Positions 1 through 5,963 of a stretch of 20,722 nucleotides of DNA are shown one piece after another. Position 1 is the stretch's first letter, and each line of letters opens with the position of its first letter. The position numbers and the translations under genes are program-made. The DNA lies in assembly GCA_964439415.1 (NCBI GenBank), contig CAYTOJ010000022.1, positions 1-20,722 of the forward strand, in the 5' to 3' direction. The stretch is from CAYTOJ01 sp964439415. GTDB lineage: Bacteria; Pseudomonadota; Alphaproteobacteria; Rickettsiales; CAZAGG01. The notes beneath the pieces were generated by a model. That model was not told the origin of the DNA. It made no database searches and was given only the letters and a program-made list of their open reading frames with translations.

Positions 1-26
1 ATAATTCAATTTGATTTGCATTACAT

Positions 27-72
27 TTGGTTATAACAAAGCCCCGTTTTATATAATTCAAATAACTATACT
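27..72 (+). promoter_or_regulatory. Possible promoter of the petABC operon
   Basis: The 80 bases before petA are strongly A+T-rich. A perfect -10-like TATAAT lies at 52-57, with a poor TTGGTT at 27-32 (19-base spacing) as the only -35 candidate. A second -10-like TATACT is at 67-72. The choice between them is open, and A+T-rich DNA gives such matches by chance. No strong ribosome binding site precedes the petA ATG. Confidence 0.25.
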
Positions 73-80
73 GCGATTAT

Positions 81-623
81 ATGTCCGAATTAGTTGGTGC
101 TGAAAAGTGTGAAGAAGGCCAGACCAGGCGGGATTTTATGGCGGTCACAGCCGCTGCCATGGGTGGTGTAGGCGCGGTCTGTGCGGTGCTTCCGCTGGTA
201 AACAGTTTGAATCCTGCGCAGGATACAATGGCCGTATCCACTACTGAAGTTGATATCTCCAAGGTTGAGCCGGGGCAGGAAGTAAAAGTGATGTGGCAGG
301 GTAAACCGGTATTCATCAGGCATCGCACCCCGGATGAAGTGAAATCAGCCGCTGAAGCTAATATGTCAGAGCTTAAAGACCCTCAGGCTGATGGTGAACG
401 GGTGCAGAAGGGCAGGGAGCAATGGCTGGTTACCATAGGTGTGTGTACGCATCTTGGGTGTATACCTATAGGTAATGGTTCCGGGGATTATAAGGGTTGG
501 TTCTGCCCGTGCCACGGGTCGCATTATGATACTTCCGGGCGCGTCCGCAAAGGCCCGGCGCCGGAGAATTTAAAGGTTCCTCCTTACGCTTTTGTCAGTG
601 ATACAGTAATCAAGATTGGGTAA
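81..623 (+). CDS. petA: Ubiquinol-cytochrome c reductase, Rieske iron-sulfur subunit
   Basis: This is the Rieske [2Fe-2S] subunit of the cytochrome bc1 complex, which takes the first electron from ubiquinol and passes it to cytochrome c1 on the periplasmic side. At 180 residues it has the usual bacterial length. A twin-arginine motif (TRRDFM, residues 15-20) runs into a hydrophobic stretch (about 21-43) that acts as uncleaved Tat signal and anchor. The cluster motifs are CTHLGC (Cys122, His124, Cys127) and CPCHGSHYD (Cys142, Cys144, His145). Cys122/His124 and Cys142/His145 should bind iron, and Cys127-Cys144 should form the disulfide. It is the first gene of petA-petB-petC and ends 3 bases before petB. 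The ATG at 81 leaves the twin-arginine motif correctly placed. Confidence 0.97.
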   Translation: MSELVGAEKCEEGQTRRDFMAVTAAAMGGVGAVCAVLPLVNSLNPAQDTMAVSTTEVDISKVEPGQEVKVMWQGKPVFIRHRTPDEVKSAAEANMSELKDPQADGERVQKGREQWLVTIGVCTHLGCIPIGNGSGDYKGWFCPCHGSHYDTSGRVRKGPAPENLKVPPYAFVSDTVIKIG

Positions 624-626
624 TAT

Positions 627-1919
627 ATGGCCTCTACTGAGAGCAAGCCTGAGCAGCCTGGCGTTATCGGCTGGATAGAGTACCGCCTGCCGATTTTCTC
701 ACTGCTGCGCGGATTTCTGGTGGATTATCAGACACCGAAGAATCTTAACTTTGCCTGGAATTTTGGCTCACTAGCCGGTTTGTGTCTGATGATTCAGATC
801 ATCACCGGCATAGTGTTGGCTATGCATTATACGCCGCATGTAAGTCTGGCTTTTGATAGCGTTGAACGCATAATGCGGGATGTAAACTACGGCTGGCTTA
901 TCCGTTATACCCACGCGGTTGGTGCTTCTTTCTTTTTTATAGTGGTGTACATTCATATATCCAGAGGGCTGTATTACGGTTCATACAAAAAGCCACGCGA
1001 GCTTTTGTGGCAGATTGGTGTTATAATCCTGCTGCTGATGATGGCTACCGCGTTCATGGGGTATGTACTGCCATGGGGGCAGATGAGCTTCTGGGGCGCA
1101 ACTGTTATAACGAATTTATTTTCCGCTATTCCATTTGTGGGTGAGGATTTGCGTACATGGCTCTGGGGTGGTTTCTCGGTGGATAACCCAACCCTGAATC
1201 GTTTCTTCAGCCTGCATTATCTGTTCCCGATGCTGATAGTGGCGGTGGTGGCACTGCACCTGATGGCTCTGCACCAGCACGGTTCAAATAATCCAACCGG
1301 GGTGGATGTGAAATCAAAAAAAGATACTATTCCCTTCCATCCCTATTACACGGTTAAGGATGGTTTCGGCATCGCTGTTTTTCTGCTGATTTTCTTTTAT
1401 GTAGTGTTCTATCACCCTGATACGCTCGGCCATCCTGATAATTATACTCCGGCTAACCCGATGGTGACGCCGCCGCATATTGTGCCTGAGTGGTACTTCC
1501 TGCCATTCTATGCAATCCTCCGTGCTGTGCCGGATAAATTACTGGGCGTAGTTGCGATGTTTGCGGCAATAATTGTGCTGATGTTCCTGCCGTGGCTGGA
1601 TACTTCAAAGGTTAGAAGTTGCAGGTACAGGCCATTATATAAAAAGTTTCTCATGCTGTTTTTTGTTGCCTGCCTTGCTTTGGGCTATGCAGGTAGTCAG
1701 ACTCCGGACTGGGGGCAGTTAGTTACATTCTGTTCCGGTTCTTCGTGCGATGCAGTGAAGCCGTGGTTGTTTCATGTTGATCTGGCTATTGCTGCATATC
1801 TTCCTGATATATCTATCGCAAGGCTTGCGACCTTCTATTACTTCTTGCACTTCTTATTCGTCATGCCTTTTGTTGGCAGAATTGAGAAAACCAGGCCTGA
1901 ACCGACTAGCATATCCTAA
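627..1919 (+). CDS. petB: Ubiquinol-cytochrome c reductase, cytochrome b subunit
   Basis: Cytochrome b is the membrane core of the bc1 complex, carrying haems bL and bH and the two quinone sites. The haem ligands are visible as pairs: His96 (in RYTHAVGAS) with His197 (in SLHYLFP), and His110 (in VYIHISRGLYY) with His211 (in ALHLMALHQHGSNNP). The Qo-site motif PEWY is at residues 287-290. Eight membrane helices are expected. The segment between the last two helices (about 357-400) is roughly 30 residues longer than I expect for the family and contains two cysteines (369, 374). It lies 3 bases after petA and about 20 bases before petC, so the three should be co-transcribed. Confidence 0.97.
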   Translation: MASTESKPEQPGVIGWIEYRLPIFSLLRGFLVDYQTPKNLNFAWNFGSLAGLCLMIQIITGIVLAMHYTPHVSLAFDSVERIMRDVNYGWLIRYTHAVGASFFFIVVYIHISRGLYYGSYKKPRELLWQIGVIILLLMMATAFMGYVLPWGQMSFWGATVITNLFSAIPFVGEDLRTWLWGGFSVDNPTLNRFFSLHYLFPMLIVAVVALHLMALHQHGSNNPTGVDVKSKKDTIPFHPYYTVKDGFGIAVFLLIFFYVVFYHPDTLGHPDNYTPANPMVTPPHIVPEWYFLPFYAILRAVPDKLLGVVAMFAAIIVLMFLPWLDTSKVRSCRYRPLYKKFLMLFFVACLALGYAGSQTPDWGQLVTFCSGSSCDAVKPWLFHVDLAIAAYLPDISIARLATFYYFLHFLFVMPFVGRIEKTRPEPTSIS

Positions 1920-1940
1920 GATTTATTGAGAAAAATAAAT

Positions 1941-2702
1941 ATGAAAAAGAAGCTTTTAGCGTTAATAGCTGCAACCCTGTTGCCACAGGTAGCTGTATGT
2001 GCTGGCGGCCAGGAGAGGCCAAAGCAGGTTGCCTGGCCTTTTGATGGCGCGACTGGAGTTTTTGACCGTCCGGCGGCGCAGCGTGGTTACCAGGTATACA
2101 AAGAAGTATGCTCGGCCTGCCATTCAATGCGTGGCCTGCATTACCGCAACCTTGCGGGGATAGGCTTCAATGAGGCTGAGATTAAAGCGATAGCTGCTGA
2201 TGCAAAAGTGCAGGATGGGTCAAACGATGCAGGCGAGATGTTCGAGCGTTCTGGTAGGCCAAGCGATAAGTTCGCTGCTCCGTATCCAAATAATAATGCA
2301 GCAAGAGCCGCTAACAACGGTGCACTGCCACCTGATCTCACCCTTATTGTAAAAGCCAGGCCGGATGGTGCTAACTATGTATATTCGCTGCTGACAGGCT
2401 TTGGTCATTCTGTGCCGGAAGGGCATCTGGTTCCTGAAGGGCAGTATTATAATCCGTACTTTGCAGGTGGTAATATTGCTATGGCTCCCCCATTATCAGA
2501 GGGGGCAGTGACATATCAGGATGGAACGGTGGCCAGCGTTGATCAAATGGCGCGGGATGTAACATCCTTCCTGCACTGGGCTTCCCAGCCGGAGATGGAG
2601 CAGCGCAAGTCACTTGGTTTAAAAGTCCTGATTTTCCTGGCTGTGATGACTCTGTTCATGCTTATCGCTATGAAGCGGATATGGTCGCGGGTGAAGAAGT
2701 AG
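1941..2702 (+). CDS. petC: Ubiquinol-cytochrome c reductase, cytochrome c1 subunit
   Basis: Cytochrome c1 accepts the electron from the Rieske protein and hands it to soluble or membrane cytochrome c. I start at ATG 1941, because the protein then opens with a clean Sec signal (MKKKLLALIA, hydrophobic to about residue 21). An in-frame TTG at 1926 would add five residues and is less likely. The covalent haem site is CSACH (Cys57, Cys60, His61), and the sixth ligand is most likely Met181 in NIAMAPPL. A C-terminal membrane anchor spans about 227-245 and is followed by basic residues, as usual for c1. At 253 residues it matches bacterial c1 length. It closes the bc1 operon; the next gene follows after 4 bases. 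Confidence 0.96.
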   Translation: MKKKLLALIAATLLPQVAVCAGGQERPKQVAWPFDGATGVFDRPAAQRGYQVYKEVCSACHSMRGLHYRNLAGIGFNEAEIKAIAADAKVQDGSNDAGEMFERSGRPSDKFAAPYPNNNAARAANNGALPPDLTLIVKARPDGANYVYSLLTGFGHSVPEGHLVPEGQYYNPYFAGGNIAMAPPLSEGAVTYQDGTVASVDQMARDVTSFLHWASQPEMEQRKSLGLKVLIFLAVMTLFMLIAMKRIWSRVKK

Positions 2703-2706
2703 GTAA

Positions 2707-4188
2707 ATGCAGCAGAATGCACTAGTTCCGCTCACATTTCTACTAGCCTGCATTGTTTATTCATTGCCCTACAGCCCTGTTCTGGGGGATGCTGATGTAA
2801 GCTGGCATATAGCCACGGGCGATTTAATCCGCAGGCAAGGCTCCCTGCCGATGCGGGATGTATTCTCCTACAACACGGGGGATAATCTCTGGTATAACTT
2901 CAGCTGGCTGCCGGATTTATTATTCAGTTATGTTAACTCTCTTGGCGGATTCAGTCTGCTGGCATTCATAGCCGTTGTATGTACAGCCTATTCAGCAAGC
3001 CTGGTGGCCAGAATATGCCTTAAAAACTCTAGCGACCCTATACCCGCCGTTCTGCTTTCAATACTGGCGATTCTGGTTTTATGGAACGGCGTCACCGCCC
3101 GCCCGCAGTTAGTGACATTCATTTTAGTGCCCTGGTTTTACCTGCTGATGCGCAGCTTTCGTGAATTCCCCTGCCTGAGGCATTACTGGTTATTCCCATT
3201 ATTGATGCTTCTATGGGTAAACTGTCATGGTGGGTTTGTTATAGGCTTCACCATTATTGGCGCATTTCTGCTGGAAGCTGTAATGGAAGGCAGGCACAGG
3301 CAGATGCGCCAGATGTCTGTAATTATGCTGCTTATTATAATTGCCAGCCTGATAAATCCATATGGCTACAAGCTGTATTACGGCATATATATAAATATGA
3401 CAGGCCTTGCGACAAAATACGTGACGGAGTGGAATCCCCTGAGATTCCCCTTATACTGGGAGATGAGCCTGCTGCTGGTTCTCGCTCTCACTTGCTCACG
3501 TTTTCTCTCCCCCAAAATACCACTGGCGGAGAAAACTTTGGCTTTCTGCTGGCTGCTGCTGGCACTAAAGCACATCCGTTACGCAAATATAGCTATATTG
3601 CTCGCCGCGCCATTTTTGGTTATGTCCATCCGCGAAATCGCAGAACAGCGGAAATGGTGCTTATATGAAGTGGTTAGCAATAAATCCAAAATTATTCTCT
3701 CCAGTGTATCCACTATTAAATATGTATCTCTGATCGCTGCATGTTTTGCGGCGTTATTGGCCATCCCTAAATTCCAGGAATTCATCAGAGGCGAACCAGT
3801 TAGCATACCTGAGGCCATGGCGCCTGTTGACTCACTGGATTTTATATTAGGCAATTATTCTAATCTGAAATTCTTCAATGATTATAACTACGGTGGTTAC
3901 ATAATATTCAAAACTCAAGGTAAATTGCCTGTATTCATAGATGGCCGCGCCAGTGCGGTATACTCAAATGAGATAGTGGCGGATTATGGTGCGGTCACGT
4001 TCGCCCGCAGCCCGGACTGGCGGGATATATTGGATAAACACGGTATAGACGGCGTGATTATGGGTAAGGATTTTCTGCTGGTATCATTTCTAGGCAGCGA
4101 TCCTGACTGGCGGCTGGTGTTTGAGGGTAAAAAGTCCGCAGTATTCATCCGGGCGGATAAGCTATACCGCTATCGTCTGAAGAGTTGA
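2707..4188 (+). CDS. Multi-span membrane protein, GT-C glycosyltransferase-like (paralogue 1)
   Basis: This 493-residue integral membrane protein has about ten hydrophobic segments between residues 8 and 355 and a soluble C-terminal part (about 370-485). It follows a pattern I know from uncharacterised bacterial GT-C-like proteins: an acidic-aromatic first loop (DADVSWHIATGD, 28-39), a second conserved patch (DVFSYN to WYNFSWL, 51-68), ARPQ (131-134), HGGF (174-177) and NPYG (217-220). The C-terminal domain carries FNDYNYGGYI (390-399) and VFIDGRA (409-415). Such proteins may move sugars from lipid carriers, but neither substrate nor activity can be read here. The next gene is a clear paralogue. 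It lies 4 bases after petC and may be transcribed with it. The last eight codons (LYRYRLKS) and the stop lie at or inside repeat element A, so the native C-terminus was probably altered. Confidence 0.85.
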   Translation: MQQNALVPLTFLLACIVYSLPYSPVLGDADVSWHIATGDLIRRQGSLPMRDVFSYNTGDNLWYNFSWLPDLLFSYVNSLGGFSLLAFIAVVCTAYSASLVARICLKNSSDPIPAVLLSILAILVLWNGVTARPQLVTFILVPWFYLLMRSFREFPCLRHYWLFPLLMLLWVNCHGGFVIGFTIIGAFLLEAVMEGRHRQMRQMSVIMLLIIIASLINPYGYKLYYGIYINMTGLATKYVTEWNPLRFPLYWEMSLLLVLALTCSRFLSPKIPLAEKTLAFCWLLLALKHIRYANIAILLAAPFLVMSIREIAEQRKWCLYEVVSNKSKIILSSVSTIKYVSLIAACFAALLAIPKFQEFIRGEPVSIPEAMAPVDSLDFILGNYSNLKFFNDYNYGGYIIFKTQGKLPVFIDGRASAVYSNEIVADYGAVTFARSPDWRDILDKHGIDGVIMGKDFLLVSFLGSDPDWRLVFEGKKSAVFIRADKLYRYRLKS

Positions 4189-4355
4189 AATTTTCCATGT
4201 CACTCCGGCGGTATATCTTTTATTTGTTGAGGGGGGCGCACCCCCCGGCCTTTGGCCTCCCCCCAGCGCGCTGGCGCAGGTCGCTCTCGCCGCGCTAGCG
4301 CTGGCGCAGCGGGACGCTCCAACAACGTCAATTCTTGAAATGCGAGGAGTATATG
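4163..4355 (+). repeat. Repeat element A, copy 1
   Basis: About 193 bases are shared, with internal length differences, with 15728-15896. The left part (49 bases from about 4197) differs from copy 2 at one base. The right end, from GTCAATTCTTGAAATGCGAG through GAGTATATG, is identical over 29 bases. Inside are TATACCGC and GCGGTATA arms flanking a 30-odd-base loop, a GGGGGG-CGCA-CCCCCC hairpin, and a variable G+C-rich centre of GCGC and GCTGGCGC motifs. The G+C content is far above that of the flanks. The element begins inside the last codons of the upstream gene and ends at the start codon of the downstream one, giving that gene its GAGGAG ribosome binding site. No transposase is coded, so it would be a non-autonomous or domesticated repeat. 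Confidence 0.85.
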
Positions 4356-5849
4356 ATAAGTATGGATGCAGCAAGAAAACTGGTTCCTCAGCACACAATA
4401 GCGATACTGGCTTTTCTGCTGGCCTGTATTTTTTATTCATCCCCTAAGGTTATCATCGCCGATGCTGATTTCGGCTGGCATCTTGCCACTGGCGATTTGA
4501 TCAGAGCCCTCAACGCCATACCGAGAGTTGATACCTTCTCCTACACCGCAGGGGATAATGCCTGGTATAATTTCAGTTGGCTGAGTGATGTTCTGTTCAG
4601 CCTGTTATACCAGTTGGGCGGTATGCACCTGCTTAACCTAATGATTATTATAACTTATGCGTTCATCATCAGTGTGCTCGCAAAACGCTGCTATAATAGT
4701 GGCGCGGGATTCATAGCCACGGCGCTGGTGACTATTATCGCCACGATAATCATGTTTAACACCGTAACAGTCAGGCCGCAGGTGTTTACCTTCCTGCTGG
4801 CATTATGGTATCATGGGAACTTAAGCGGAATGCGTGATTCCGGCTCTACGGCAAGCTTCAAACAGCCGCTTCTTTTAGCTGCACTCATGACGTTCTGGGT
4901 GAATCTGCATGGCGGTTTTGTGATTGGGCTGTTCATGATCGGTGCTTTTTTCCTGGAAGCCATAGCCAGCAAAAACTACGCCCATGCGCGTACATTCTTT
5001 TTAACCGGGCTGCTCTGCCTTGCCGCTACACTGGTTAACCCTTACGGCTACAATATCTACCTGGCGCATTATATATTCATGACTGGTTCCATCATGCCTT
5101 ACGTAACGGAATGGGATCCTTTCATTTTTATCCATCATCATGATGCCAGTATGGCTCTGATTTTTACACTGGTGTTCGCCCGTTTCTTCTCAAAAAATAT
5201 CCCACTGGCTGATAAAATTATGGCTTTCTGCTGGCTGCTGCTTAGCCTTAAATCAGTGCGGTATTTTGAGGTTTTTATTACCTTAAGCGCGCCATTTCTG
5301 GCAGTATCAATGCGTGAGAGCATGGCCGGGGCAAAAAGCTCCTTCAGCTTTCAGAAGCAGAACGATGATTTTGAGCGCATTATAAATACCAAGTCCACCC
5401 GTAACAAGGCACTGCTAGCCGCCTGTTTGTACACCATAATTCTTGCCACGCCGCAGTTTCATTTTTTTTTAAGGGGGGAGGATGCAGGATTTGACAGTAA
5501 ATACCACCCGGTGACGGAATTTGAGTTTGTGCTGCAGAATTACCCAGACTTACGCTTCTTTAATGACTATAACTACAGTGGCTATATCACTCACCGCAGC
5601 AATGGGAATTTTAAAGTGTTCATTGATGGCCGCGCCAATGTGCTCTACCCCTTTGACCTGATTAATGACTACCTTGATGCTGTTTATATCCAAACCCCTG
5701 AGTGGGAAAGGATTCTGGATAAATATAAAATAGACGGCGTTATCCTCGCCAAGTCTTATCCACTCACCGCCTATCTCGGCAAATCCCCGAACTGGCGCAT
5801 AGTGTTTGAAGGCAAATCCGGCGTGGTGTTTGTGCGTAGCACCTTATGA
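4353..5849 (+). CDS. Multi-span membrane protein, GT-C glycosyltransferase-like (paralogue 2)
   Basis: This 498-residue membrane protein is a clear tandem paralogue of the preceding gene. It shares DADFGWHLATGD, DTFSYTAGDN, WYNFSWL, VRPQ, HGGFVIG, NPYGYN, EWDP, FNDYNYSGYI, VFIDGRA and a closing WRIVFEGKSGVVFVR. About ten membrane segments precede a soluble C-terminal domain. Function is inferred only by resemblance to GT-C-type membrane glycosyltransferases; the substrate is unknown. Start choice is uncertain. ATG 4353 sits only 3 bases after the GAGGAG of element A, ATG 4362 sits 12 bases after it, and a TTG at 4335 is less likely. Bases 5462-5478 hold nine T, two A and six G, a tract prone to slippage. 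Copy 1 of element A fills the space to its neighbour. Confidence 0.82.
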   Translation: MISMDAARKLVPQHTIAILAFLLACIFYSSPKVIIADADFGWHLATGDLIRALNAIPRVDTFSYTAGDNAWYNFSWLSDVLFSLLYQLGGMHLLNLMIIITYAFIISVLAKRCYNSGAGFIATALVTIIATIIMFNTVTVRPQVFTFLLALWYHGNLSGMRDSGSTASFKQPLLLAALMTFWVNLHGGFVIGLFMIGAFFLEAIASKNYAHARTFFLTGLLCLAATLVNPYGYNIYLAHYIFMTGSIMPYVTEWDPFIFIHHHDASMALIFTLVFARFFSKNIPLADKIMAFCWLLLSLKSVRYFEVFITLSAPFLAVSMRESMAGAKSSFSFQKQNDDFERIINTKSTRNKALLAACLYTIILATPQFHFFLRGEDAGFDSKYHPVTEFEFVLQNYPDLRFFNDYNYSGYITHRSNGNFKVFIDGRANVLYPFDLINDYLDAVYIQTPEWERILDKYKIDGVILAKSYPLTAYLGKSPNWRIVFEGKSGVVFVRSTL

Positions 5850-5963
5850 ATATTAATGTAAACAACATGAATTTAAATTTTCTTTCATGAAAATGGTATG
5901 AAATCTGTCTGATAAAAGTGTTATTCATTTAAGAACATATAAATAAGAAGATATGGCGGTTCT
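5850..5963. other. A+T-rich intergenic region before the orphan gene
   Basis: These 114 bases mark the switch from moderate G+C to the A+T-rich orphan gene. They contain the perfect 10-base palindrome TTTCATGAAA (5883-5892), which lies within wider ATTTTC/GAAAAT arms and could be a weak transcription stop or an operator. A -10-like TATAAA is near 5938 without a convincing -35. A four-codon ORF (ATG 5953, MAVL) ends on a TGA that overlaps the ATG at 5964; it may be chance. Confidence 0.4.

Noticed and set aside
1926..1940. TTG start for petC, five residues upstream
   Set aside because: It would put charged residues ahead of a complete signal peptide that starts at ATG 1941.
4163..4355. Element A as a riboswitch
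   Set aside because: The two downstream genes share no pathway, the centre is not conserved, and one end lies in the coding region of the upstream gene; a dispersed repeat explains it better.
4162..4440. Minus-strand 92-codon frame across element A
   Set aside because: It arises from G+C-rich repeat sequence plus the ends of two genes, has no ribosome binding site, and copy 2 does not preserve it as a whole.
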